Part shown: positions 1 to 5,930 of the stretch, one piece after another | Position numbering within the stretch: the stretch's first letter is position 1 | Layout of the letters: each line of letters begins with the position of its first letter | Assembly: GCA_005882235.1 (NCBI GenBank) | Contig: VBCT01000177.1 | Coordinates: 1 to 7,408, forward strand | Direction of reading: 5' to 3' | Source of the DNA: Betaproteobacteria bacterium | Lineage (GTDB): Bacteria; Pseudomonadota; Gammaproteobacteria; Burkholderiales; SG8-39 | Length of the DNA stretch: 7,408 nucleotides | The notes under the pieces: generated by a model | Databases searched by the model: none | Seen by the model: the letters and a program-made list of their open reading frames with translations, nothing else | What the model was told of the DNA's origin: nothing | Position numbers and translations under genes: made by a program

Positions 1-938
1 GACCCCTCACCCGCGACGAAGGCACACCGACGTGCGATGGGAAGGCCGTCGAAATTGAGGCCGAGCATGAGCAAGCGCCCGCGACGAAAGGCGGAGGTCG
101 CAATCTCCGTGAAATAGCGGCGATCGCTCTCCGAGGAGGCCAGTGCGCTGCCGCGCTGACCCTTCCAGCCGCTCGCTTCGACCCGCAGGAACTCGTCGAT
201 CCAGCGTCCGATGTCGTCCTCGGGTCGCATTGCGAGGTGCTCCACCCGGCCACGTTCGCTCAAGCGCCTCTCCTTGCGACGCAGCCTCCGGCGCAGGGCG
301 CCCGGTACCGCGGACTCGGGAAGGGTGTCCTTTTCGTTTCGTTCGCGCCACAGACCACGCGTAAAAATATCGGTTATGCAAGTCCGCAACCCAAGTTCGT
401 TGGACAGGTCGACCAGCAACTTGTGGAACCGCCCGTCTCCGGAGATGCACCTCAGTTCCAGCAATGATGCGTTTGCTCCGCCGGACCGGAGCCACTGAAA
501 CAACTCGACCATGCACTCCCTGGCGGCATCGGCGCGTACCAAGGGCGTGCACACGTAGCAGTGGGCGTGTTGCCACAGGCTTAGAACGGGCACCATGAGT
601 TTTTTGTAGCGAGGGATCTGCTCCAGCGGAAACAACCCGGCCAGCTTTGCCGGAGCGTCCGGGTTGAGAGGGTCGTGGATCAGCACCAGAACGACATTGA
701 TATCCTTGTCGGCTCCGAATGCGTCCAGCGCTGGCAGCAACATCCAATGCTCGTAGAAGACGTTGGGTTCAAGGGCGGCTGCCGCCAGTTCTTCCCAGGC
801 TGGGACGAAGCCCGACAGCGTCGACAGGTCGCGCACCACAACGACGGACATTCTGGCTCTGGCCTTTGCCGAGGCCGAATGAGGCGAACTGTCCGCTGGC
901 ATTGTCCGCAGAATGTGCGTCGTGCGAGTTGGATCCAT
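1..938 (-). CDS. GNAT acetyltransferase, CelD/BcsL-like (BioF2-like domain), 3' end outside window
   Basis: Open frame that continues past base 1, so its C-terminus is missing; 312 codons are visible from the ATG at 938. It resembles the Acetyltransf_6 (CelD/BcsL, 'BioF2-like') branch of the GNAT fold, which transfers acyl groups from CoA or other donors and is often found in exopolysaccharide or natural-product loci. What shows this: an N-terminal segment with EPNVFYEHWMLLPAL just after the residue-30 methionine; a basic helix rich in Arg around residues 213-228; WKGQRGSAL at about 258-266, the family's most recognisable motif; then a strand ending LPIARRCAFVAGEG at the window edge. The start is uncertain: ATG codons at 938, 902 and 851 are all in frame and none has a convincing Shine-Dalgarno. 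The family's conserved part begins near 851, and the residues before it are Ser/Ala/Arg-rich and may be untranslated or disordered. The frame stays open to 1041. It is last in the visible operon, 10 nt after a possible small ORF. Family call is firm; substrate is unknown. Confidence 0.82.
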   Translation of the reverse strand, partial: MDPTRTTHILRTMPADSSPHSASAKARARMSVVVVRDLSTLSGFVPAWEELAAAALEPNVFYEHWMLLPALDAFGADKDINVVLVLIHDPLNPDAPAKLAGLFPLEQIPRYKKLMVPVLSLWQHAHCYVCTPLVRADAARECMVELFQWLRSGGANASLLELRCISGDGRFHKLLVDLSNELGLRTCITDIFTRGLWRERNEKDTLPESAVPGALRRRLRRKERRLSERGRVEHLAMRPEDDIGRWIDEFLRVEASGWKGQRGSALASSESDRRYFTEIATSAFRRGRLLMLGLNFDGLPIARRCAFVAGEG

Positions 939-948
939 AGCCGTAGGC

Positions 949-1131
949 TCAACTGCTGGTCTGCCGCGTCGCGCCGCGGCTGCTGGCGGGTACGCCAGTG
1001 GTCGGAGCGGCAGATCGACCTCGAGTCCGAAAGACAAGTTTCACCAGGCTCGCATCGGGTGACATGTCCAAGATCGTAGTAACGCCGGATGACGCGAATA
1101 TTTCGTCCGGACTAGTGAAACCTTGATCCAT
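949..1131 (-). CDS. possible small hypothetical protein (60 aa)
   Basis: A 60-codon ORF, ATG at 1129-1131, TGA at 949-951. I do not recognise it. In its favour: a good Shine-Dalgarno AGGTGA (1137-1142), which overlaps the stop of the upstream acyltransferase, 5 nt before the ATG, so translation could be coupled. The first half (MDQGFTSPDEIFASSGV, then TTILDMSPDASLVKLVF) looks protein-like. The second half is Arg/Ser/Thr/Ala-rich and low in complexity. Against it: the 5' half is only about 52% GC by hand count, lower than the flanking genes, and codon third positions are not strongly GC-biased. The last ~90 nt overlap an open stretch in the frame of the downstream CelD-like gene (open from 1040), so a frameshift joining the two is an alternative. 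No signal peptide or membrane segment is seen. Confidence 0.4.
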   Translation of the reverse strand: MDQGFTSPDEIFASSGVTTILDMSPDASLVKLVFRTRGRSAAPTTGVPASSRGATRQTSS

Positions 1132-1136
1132 TTGTC

Positions 1137-2228
1137 TCACCTGCCCTGGAAGCGAAGCCACCATTCGCCCTCGAGGCGACTGAGAAAGGCGCTCCCCTGA
1201 TGGATGGCAGCGGCAACGTCAGCGTGGCGCGAGTGGATTAGCGTCCATGTACCATCGCACCGGAGCCAGCAATGCCGATCCGAAAGCTCCCGAACGTAGC
1301 GCGGGTCGAGGCGCCCCCGCACTGCGGCCGCGCCTTGTCGCCAGGCGTCGACCAGGAGTCGCTGCAGCACGCGGCCGAATGAGCCGTTGCGCGCCGCAAC
1401 CTGGACGACTTCGCTGACGCCGCCCGCCCGCGCGTAATAGAGGTACCAGCCGATCAGCCGCCGCTCGCCCTCGAGCACGGCGCACGCACGCAGCTTTCCG
1501 TGACGCGTCTTTCGGGCCGACTGCTCGAGCAGCCAGGCGAGTGCTCGCGCATCATAGACCGGCTGCAGCGCGTTGCCGTCCATGACGTCGGGCAGATGGG
1601 CCAGCATCGCGGCCGCGTCCAGCGGGTCTTCCCTGAGCTCTACTTCTTCCCGATGGAGCCGGTTCGGGCGCAACCGAGCCGCCAGCGCATCCACCAGAGC
1701 GCCTAGCGGGCGCGCAGGAAGCGTCAACGCGGGAGGCAACGCGCCACGTTCCTCCAGAAGAGACAGTGCGTACCGGGCCGGCCGGAGCGGCCGTGTCCAG
1801 TGAAGGTTGTAGAGCAGTGGTGTTATCCCACCAAGCCCGGTCAGAATCTGCCGGGAAAGCTCGTTCGCTCCATCGGCGATGAAAAGATCCTGCGGCCCGG
1901 AAAGCGCCGCTCTTGCCAATTGCAGCGCTGTCAGACCATGGCGCCGGTTCGGGTCCACCATGAATTGGCAGCCCACCGCGACACGGATCGGTCGTCCGCG
2001 GAACGCCATCCGCCTCGGCACCACTCCCGCGAAGCCGGCCATGCGGCCATCTTCCTCGGCCACCCAGGAGGGTAGATCGAGGTCGCGCCACGGGTTGCTG
2101 AAGAGTATCTCCCGGAAATAGGCTTCACACGCAGCCGGTGAAGTCCAGCGCTGCTCCGGATATACCCGCTCGAAGAGCGCGGCGACAGCGGGGACATCGT
2201 CCTCGGCAAAGATGCGAATCGTTGCCAT
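1137..2228 (-). CDS. GNAT family acyltransferase, 363 aa, substrate unknown
   Basis: Full-length 363-aa protein. The N-terminal part (about 1-150) is a GNAT-like domain: the typical opening strand MATIRIFAEDDVPAVAALFE, a mid-domain strand SWVAEEDGRMAGFAGVV (54-70), and at about 85-99 a strand followed by VDPNRRHGL, a form of the acyl-CoA-binding motif A loop. The C-terminal half (about 190-360) has the layout of a second, degenerate GNAT-type domain, with ALAWLLEQ, then a strand ERRLIGWYLYYAR, then a helix VLQRLLVDAW. Two-domain GNATs of this size are known, but I cannot assign a substrate. The start is secure: an in-frame TGA lies 6 nt upstream of the ATG. The Shine-Dalgarno is poor, and an 8-bp hairpin sits just upstream (2240-2258). 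It lies 52 nt downstream of a carrier protein gene, so it may act on a carrier-bound aminoacyl group instead of on acetyl-CoA; that is inference from context. Confidence 0.8.
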   Translation of the reverse strand: MATIRIFAEDDVPAVAALFERVYPEQRWTSPAACEAYFREILFSNPWRDLDLPSWVAEEDGRMAGFAGVVPRRMAFRGRPIRVAVGCQFMVDPNRRHGLTALQLARAALSGPQDLFIADGANELSRQILTGLGGITPLLYNLHWTRPLRPARYALSLLEERGALPPALTLPARPLGALVDALAARLRPNRLHREEVELREDPLDAAAMLAHLPDVMDGNALQPVYDARALAWLLEQSARKTRHGKLRACAVLEGERRLIGWYLYYARAGGVSEVVQVAARNGSFGRVLQRLLVDAWRQGAAAVRGRLDPRYVRELSDRHCWLRCDGTWTLIHSRHADVAAAIHQGSAFLSRLEGEWWLRFQGR

Positions 2229-2239
2229 GGCAGCTCAAC

Positions 2240-2258
2240 CGGTCGTCATCGACGACCG
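2240..2258 (-). other. small GC-rich hairpin between carrier-protein and acyltransferase genes
   Basis: Perfect 8-bp inverted repeat CGGTCGTC-ATC-GACGACCG with a 3-nt loop, in the 52-nt gap and ending 11 nt before the acyltransferase ATG. On the transcribed strand it is not followed by a U-tract, so it is not an intrinsic terminator. It could mark an RNA-processing site or reduce translation of the downstream gene, whose Shine-Dalgarno is weak. The structure is seen directly; any role is speculative. Confidence 0.4.
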
Positions 2259-2280
2259 CGCTGCCGCGAAGCGGGTTTCA

Positions 2281-2727
2281 CTACCGCACGCTGCCCGAAC
2301 GGAGCACCGGTTCGGCGGAAACGGAATCCCGCGCTGAACCGATCGTGGGCGCGCGGTTCGTTTCGGCGCGTCCCGCCCGGGGTTCGGTGCCTCGGGGCTG
2401 GAGTTCCGGCTGGCTCGCTTCCTGCTCCCCTGCACCGTGATGGACTTCAAGGGAAGACAGCCGCGTCATTTGAGAGCCGGCCGCCGTTGTGCGTGAGGCG
2501 ACCAGCCCTGCGATCCCCGCGAGCGTGCGCAAATCGTCGAGATCGATGTCGTCGATCTTGATTTTGAAACCGAAGCGCTGCTCGAGCTGTACCAGCAACT
2601 CCACCAGCTGAAGGGAGTCGAGGATGCCGGTTTCGAAAAGATCGGTGTCAGCGGACGGCACCTCGATGTGGAGACTCTCGACGAATAGAGCGCCGAGGCG
2701 CCGGATGATAGTGTTCGTGTCGATCAC
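2281..2727 (-). CDS. acyl/peptidyl carrier protein with long C-terminal tail (148 aa)
   Basis: Phosphopantetheine carrier protein that would hold an aminoacyl or acyl group as a thioester. Residues 1-79 form a normal carrier domain: helix I (IIRRLGALFVESLHIEV), the attachment motif GILDSLQLVELL with Ser38 as the predicted phosphopantetheine site, then QRFGFKIKIDDIDLDDLRTLAGIAGLV covering helices III-IV. Usual family length is 75-95 residues; here about 68 further residues follow that are rich in Gly, Ser, Arg, Glu and Pro, look disordered and match no domain I know. The start is a GTG at 2727 with GAGGG upstream, inside the last codons of the adenylation gene. The gap to that gene is 13 nt, so the adenylation enzyme is its obvious loading partner. 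The tail could be a docking linker or the result of a lost stop codon. The carrier call is firm; how much of the tail is real is uncertain. Confidence 0.88.
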   Translation of the reverse strand: MIDTNTIIRRLGALFVESLHIEVPSADTDLFETGILDSLQLVELLVQLEQRFGFKIKIDDIDLDDLRTLAGIAGLVASRTTAAGSQMTRLSSLEVHHGAGEQEASQPELQPRGTEPRAGRAETNRAPTIGSARDSVSAEPVLRSGSVR

Positions 2728-2740
2728 TGGGGTTCCCTCT

Positions 2741-4417
2741 CTAATTTTGCCCCGACCCCGCGCTCAGCATGCGGTCAGTGCTGGCGTCACGGGGCGACGG
2801 CGCCTCGACCTGTCCCTCGCGGGATTCGGCGACAAGGAACGCATTCTTCAACCGGGGACGGTCGATCTTGCCGTTGGCGTTCTTGGGTAGAGCCTCATGC
2901 CGCGCCCAGCGAGTCGGAAGCATGTAAGCAGGCAACAACCTCGCCAGGTCCTTTCGCAGATTTTCGACGGAGACCACGCTTTCCGACGCGAGGACGTACG
3001 CGCAGCAGATGAGCCATCCTTCGAAGCCATCGGATTGAATCGCGACCACCGCACTCTCCCGCAAGGCCGGAAGCGAGTGGAGCGCAGCCTCGATCTCACC
3101 CAATTCGATCCGGTAGCCTCGGCTCTTGATCTGCGTGTCGGCACGGCCCAGGAAATAGAGGAGGCCGTCGGCGCCGCGGCGCGCCAGATCGCCGGTCTTA
3201 TAAATGCGATCGCGCGGACCCGCTCCGCCGGGACACGGGAGAAACACGCTGTCGGTCTTCTCCCGGTCGCGCCAGTAACCCGGGCTCAATCCGGTGCCTC
3301 GGATATAGAGATCGCCGATGTCGCCGGTGGGAACGGGCTGCAGTCGCCCGTCCAGGACCAACAGCTCCTCGCCGTCGCATGCGTCGCCGATGGGGATGGG
3401 CCCGCGCTCGTCGCGCGGGCAACGCGGGACCGTATAGTAGCTGCTCGCGATGGTCGCTTCCGTGGGACCGTAAAGATTGGTGAAGCGTGCGTGCGGCAGA
3501 CGCCGCATCCAGTGGATCAAGGTAGGCGTCGGGATCACCTCCCCGCACCACATCACCCGGCGCAAGCTTGGGAAGTCGTTTTGGGCGATCACATCGAACT
3601 TCGCCATGAGATTGAGGACGGAGGGTGCCGAGAACCACTGCGTGAGCCGGGCTTCGCGGATGAACTGTGCCAGCTTGTGCGGCAGGAGATTCAGCTCCTG
3701 AGGCACCAGATGCAGCTCCGCCCCCGCCCAAAGCGTGCCGAAGATGTCGAACGTCGAAAGATCGAAATGCAAGGGCGGGTGCTGGGAGGTGCGATCCGAC
3801 GGGGCGGTGCCGAAGTATCTGTTCGCCCACCGGAGGAAATGCGCCACGCTCGCGTGGGTGATCATTACGCCCTTGGGGATTCCGGTGGAACCCGACGTAA
3901 ACAGAATGTGCGCGACGTCGTCGTCGGTGTTGGCACAGGCAGGCGGCGTCGCCGGGCAGTCGGGGAGATCGTATAGGGTGAAGGCCGGCGCCGGGTCGGC
4001 TTCGGACGGTGCGCCTTCGTCCAGCCATCCGATCATGGGCGGCTGCGCGAGCGTCGCAGCCGCGAGGGCGCCGCGCAGATTCTGGCTGACAGGGCCGGCG
4101 GCCAGTATGCAGCGGCAGTCGCTGACCTCAAGCACGCGCGCTTGCCGCGCTGCCGGGCTGGCGGGATCCAGCGGCACGTAGATCGCATCGGCTTTCAACG
4201 CGCCCAGGATGGCCACGATCGCCGTGGGCATCTTCGGCATCAGCAGACCGACCCGATCTCCGCGCCGGCACCCGGCTTCCCTCAACAGGTGGGCGAGCCG
4301 GTTGCTCGCCTCCTCGAGCTCCCCGTACTCGAGGTGCGTATTCTTGAATGCCAGAGCGGTCGTCTCGGGACGCGCTTGCGCTTGCGCCGTCACCCCTTGC
4401 TGCAAAAGCATGGTCAT
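2741..4417 (-). CDS. free-standing amino-acid adenylation (NRPS A-domain) ligase, 558 aa
   Basis: AMP-forming ligase of the ANL superfamily: activates a carboxylate, probably an amino acid, with ATP and transfers it to a carrier protein thiol. Core motifs in order: A3 LFTSGSTGIPKGVMITH (about 172-188), A4 HFDLSTFDIFG (217-227), A5 NLYGPTEATI (314-323), A7 YKTGDLA (406-412), A8 GRADTQIKSRGYRIELGE (424-441) and A10 PKNANGKIDR (511-520) with the catalytic lysine at 517. The Asp of FDLS corresponds to Asp235 of the GrsA code, which binds the alpha-amino group, so an amino acid is more likely than a fatty acid. The enzyme is a stand-alone A domain with a short Ser/Asp-rich tail and no fused carrier. 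The start is placed at 4417, where ATGA overlaps the monooxygenase stop; a second ATG at 4411 is equally possible. The frame is open further upstream, but that part is Arg-rich and overlaps the monooxygenase. Its carrier partner follows 13 nt downstream. Confidence 0.93.
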   Translation of the reverse strand: MTMLLQQGVTAQAQARPETTALAFKNTHLEYGELEEASNRLAHLLREAGCRRGDRVGLLMPKMPTAIVAILGALKADAIYVPLDPASPAARQARVLEVSDCRCILAAGPVSQNLRGALAAATLAQPPMIGWLDEGAPSEADPAPAFTLYDLPDCPATPPACANTDDDVAHILFTSGSTGIPKGVMITHASVAHFLRWANRYFGTAPSDRTSQHPPLHFDLSTFDIFGTLWAGAELHLVPQELNLLPHKLAQFIREARLTQWFSAPSVLNLMAKFDVIAQNDFPSLRRVMWCGEVIPTPTLIHWMRRLPHARFTNLYGPTEATIASSYYTVPRCPRDERGPIPIGDACDGEELLVLDGRLQPVPTGDIGDLYIRGTGLSPGYWRDREKTDSVFLPCPGGAGPRDRIYKTGDLARRGADGLLYFLGRADTQIKSRGYRIELGEIEAALHSLPALRESAVVAIQSDGFEGWLICCAYVLASESVVSVENLRKDLARLLPAYMLPTRWARHEALPKNANGKIDRPRLKNAFLVAESREGQVEAPSPRDASTDRMLSAGSGQN

Positions 4418-5466
4418 GCTGCGACGCAACGCGCGACGGCGCGCTCGAACACGACGCCGGTATGACGCATCTCTTCCACGCTCGCGGGCACGTCGAGAAT
4501 GAAAGTGCGGTACCCGACGTCGACGTAGCGCGCCACTTCCTCCGCCACTCGATCGTAGCTTCCCACAAGAAAGGGGCAGACGGCCTTGTAGTTCTGGAAC
4601 GGTACCAGCCAGTACGGGTTCTCCGCTCCCGCCTCGGTCTTTCCGAGCTCGGAGAGCTGCTGGTGCCATGACGAATCCGACACCTTCATCGCCAGCTGGT
4701 GGGTGAGCTGGCCCTTGCGGTCTTCCGGGTACCGTGCGCGGGCGACCGACCAGGCTTCCGCGTCTTCGGAGCGCGCGATGACGCCGATGCGGATGCCCCT
4801 AGCTGCGGGGTTCGCCGAAAGCGCGTCCGCGTACTCGGCCGGCGGCTTGGGATACTCGACGGCCGTGGCCTTCAGTTGCCGCGCCGCATCCATGCCCGCT
4901 TCCGAAGACCCCGAGACGAGCACGCCCGGCATCAACTCGGCCGGCAGCGGCGGCGTCAGCTTGAGGTTGGTCACCTTGTAGTATCGCCCTTCGAAGCTGA
5001 CCGGATCCGCCGTTCGCAGGAGGCTTTGGATAACGGTGGTGTACTCGAGGAGCCGGGCATAACGCTCGTCGTGGGGCGTGAGGTCGTTCAACGCCAGCAA
5101 ATCGTTCTTGAATCCCCCCGCCACCATGTTGAGATACAGGCGGCGGCCGTACAGATGCGCGAACGACGCGATCATCTTGGCCACGCTGTAGGGATGCATG
5201 TACGCCGGCTGAATCGCCACCAGGGGGCACAGACGCTCGGTGGACTCGACGATGATCTGCGAGACGAGCCAGGGATCCAGCTGGCTGTTGTCGGTAAATA
5301 CGAGGGCGCCTTCGTGCCCGGCGCCTTCGCTGGCGCGCGCGAACTCCTGCAACTCTCGAATGCATCTCTCGGACTGAGCTTGCGCGGAAACAGGACAGCT
5401 GGAGAAGATCTTCAAGCCGTGGTCGGAGGCTGGCATATCGACGAACGCCTGGGCGGTCATGTCCAT
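4414..5466 (-). CDS. LLM-class FMNH2-dependent monooxygenase, SsuD-like, 350 aa
   Basis: Bacterial-luciferase-like TIM-barrel flavin monooxygenase, closest in outline to alkanesulfonate monooxygenase SsuD, which uses FMNH2 from a separate reductase and O2. Supporting segments: LKIFSSCPVSAQAQ at the N-terminus; GHEGALVFTDNSQLDPWLVSQIIV (50-73); LCPLVAIQPAYMHPYSVAKMIASFAHLYGRRLYLNMVAGG (79-118), the classic family core; HDERYARLLEYTTVIQSLL (132-150); FEGRYYKV (158-165); VLVSGSSEAG (182-191); and VGSYDRVAEEVARYVDVGYRTFIL (301-324) near the C-terminus. Length is normal for the family. No flavin reductase and no sulfonate transporter gene lies in the window, and the next gene is an amino-acid adenylating enzyme overlapping by 4 nt. 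A role in oxidising a carrier-bound or free amino-acid-derived intermediate is therefore more likely than sulfonate scavenging; this is inference. ATG at 5466 is used; ATGs at residues 3 and 11 are alternatives, and no start has a strong ribosome-binding site. Confidence 0.9.
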   Translation of the reverse strand: MDMTAQAFVDMPASDHGLKIFSSCPVSAQAQSERCIRELQEFARASEGAGHEGALVFTDNSQLDPWLVSQIIVESTERLCPLVAIQPAYMHPYSVAKMIASFAHLYGRRLYLNMVAGGFKNDLLALNDLTPHDERYARLLEYTTVIQSLLRTADPVSFEGRYYKVTNLKLTPPLPAELMPGVLVSGSSEAGMDAARQLKATAVEYPKPPAEYADALSANPAARGIRIGVIARSEDAEAWSVARARYPEDRKGQLTHQLAMKVSDSSWHQQLSELGKTEAGAENPYWLVPFQNYKAVCPFLVGSYDRVAEEVARYVDVGYRTFILDVPASVEEMRHTGVVFERAVARCVAA

Positions 5467-5473
5467 GAAACGC

Positions 5474-5674
5474 TCAATCTACGCGTCGGAAATTGCGGAC
5501 CATGATGGCGCTTGGTCCGTTTGGCTCATGGCGAACGAGCATCGGGCTTTGGATTGCGCTGGCAGCATGTATCACAGAAAACTGGAGAAAGCAGCAGACA
5601 TCAAGCCGAGACGCAGTAGATTGTTCGGCGGATAAGGAATGTAGTGATACGGCCACATAATGCCGTCGGATCAC
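5474..5674 (-). CDS. possible leader ORF (66 codons, GTG start), low support
   Basis: Open frame from GTG (5674-5672) to TGA (5476-5474), filling the space between the 24-codon ORF and the monooxygenase. The GTG overlaps the preceding TAG (TAGTG), and the stop is 7 nt before the monooxygenase ATG, so it would fit a chain of coupled leader ORFs. Against it: no Shine-Dalgarno of its own, AT-rich codon third positions unlike the operon genes, and no recognisable domain; it holds a Cys-Cys pair (LDVCCFLQF). Its first codons lie inside the inverted repeat at 5641-5677. I list it because of its position; as a protein it may well be spurious, and the stretch may simply be untranslated leader RNA. 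Confidence 0.2.
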   Translation of the reverse strand: MIRRHYVAVSLHSLSAEQSTASRLDVCCFLQFSVIHAASAIQSPMLVRHEPNGPSAIMVRNFRRVD

Positions 5675-5677
5675 TAC
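5641..5677 (-). promoter_or_regulatory. interrupted inverted repeat in operon leader (possible attenuator or operator)
   Basis: GTAGTGAT (5641-5648) pairs with ATCACTAC (5670-5677), and inside it ACGGC (5649-5653) pairs with GCCGT (5662-5666). This gives 13 paired bases, an 8-nt loop and a 3-nt one-sided bulge (CGG on the plus strand). In the minus-strand RNA the stem begins at the TAG of the 24-codon leader ORF. It is followed by a mixed, mildly pyrimidine-rich stretch and not by a real U-tract, so it is not a standard intrinsic terminator. It could be an anti-termination or ribosome-stalling structure, or on DNA a dyad for a regulator. It lies about 175 nt upstream of the monooxygenase start. 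Confidence 0.45.
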
Positions 5678-5748
5678 AGAATTATCAAGCTACCTCGATA
5701 GAGGGTGGATACCTGACGCACTATCATGGTTTTGTATCTTGATATCAT
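5674..5748 (-). CDS. putative 24-aa leader peptide with strong ribosome-binding site
   Basis: ATG at 5748-5746, TAG at 5676-5674. A near-consensus Shine-Dalgarno, AGGAG, lies 6 nt before the ATG, the best one on the minus strand in this window. The peptide begins MISRYKTMIV and ends LYRGSLIIL. It is basic and then hydrophobic at the end, with no run of a single amino acid that would name a signal. The stop codon sits at the base of the inverted repeat 5641-5677. A strong ribosome-binding site, a short ORF and a stem at its stop, ahead of a biosynthetic operon, is the usual plan of a translated leader controlling downstream expression. It could also be a real microprotein or the relic of a longer gene. 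No match to a known leader family is claimed. Confidence 0.4.
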   Translation of the reverse strand: MISRYKTMIVRQVSTLYRGSLIIL

Positions 5749-5752
5749 GGTT
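5722..5752. repeat. pair of 10-bp direct repeats, TATCATGGTT, 21 bp apart
   Basis: TATCATGGTT occurs at 5722-5731 and again at 5743-5752. The 21-bp start-to-start distance is two turns of B-DNA, which places both copies on the same face, as expected for a tandem regulator-binding site. The repeats cover the start codon of the 24-codon ORF and a second in-frame ATG seven codons later, so they may instead reflect a duplicated start region. This is the AT-richest part of the window (5641-5760 is about 44% GC by hand count). Confidence 0.35.
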
Positions 5753-5930
5753 ATCTCCTGCCCAGGACCGTGAGAGTCCTCGTCGCAGCCGTGCCAGCCG
5801 GAGTAAGGGAGCGACTCACGCCAAGGCACCAAGAAAGGATCGCGAGAGGAAGCAGCGCCGATCCCGAATGTACATAATCTGGTGCACTGCGGCGCGGTAT
5901 TGGAGAAACAGGCTTGTTGAGAGGTCGAAA

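Larger units (their letters stand above)
5467..5930. promoter_or_regulatory. divergent intergenic region between the biosynthetic operon and the sensor kinase gene
   Basis: About 460 bp between two divergent genes; it must carry the promoters for both. The operon side (5467-5760) is AT-rich and holds the leader ORF, the inverted repeat and the direct repeats listed separately. The kinase side (5761-5930) is more GC-rich. A CATAAT hexamer at 5873-5878 resembles a -10 element for the plus strand, but no matching -35 is seen 17 bp upstream, so I do not call a promoter. I see no tRNA, no intrinsic terminator and no insertion sequence here. Confidence 0.5.

Noticed and set aside
7..747. Minus-strand open frame of 246 codons at the left edge
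   Set aside because: Out of frame with the CelD-like acetyltransferase that is legible on the same strand; the product is Arg/Gly/Ser-rich without family features.
2897..3976. Plus-strand open frame of 359 codons
   Set aside because: Antisense to the adenylation enzyme, whose motifs are intact over the same bases; the product is Arg-rich with no recognisable domain.
4418..4669. N-terminal extension of the adenylation enzyme by 84 codons
   Set aside because: The extra part overlaps the monooxygenase coding region and is Arg-rich; the ATGA junction at 4417 gives a normal N-terminus for an A domain.
4699..5505. Plus-strand open frame of 268 codons
   Set aside because: Antisense to the monooxygenase; composition typical of a reverse-frame shadow in GC-rich DNA.
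5620..5674. Actinobacterial cysteine-leader type peptide (MxRRH-like start)
   Set aside because: The GTG frame begins with a vaguely similar Arg-Arg-His, but it lacks the short length and terminal cysteine of those leaders, and the genome does not look actinobacterial.
5641..5677. Intrinsic transcription terminator
   Set aside because: The stem is real, but neither strand has a U-tract after it and the stem carries a 3-nt bulge.
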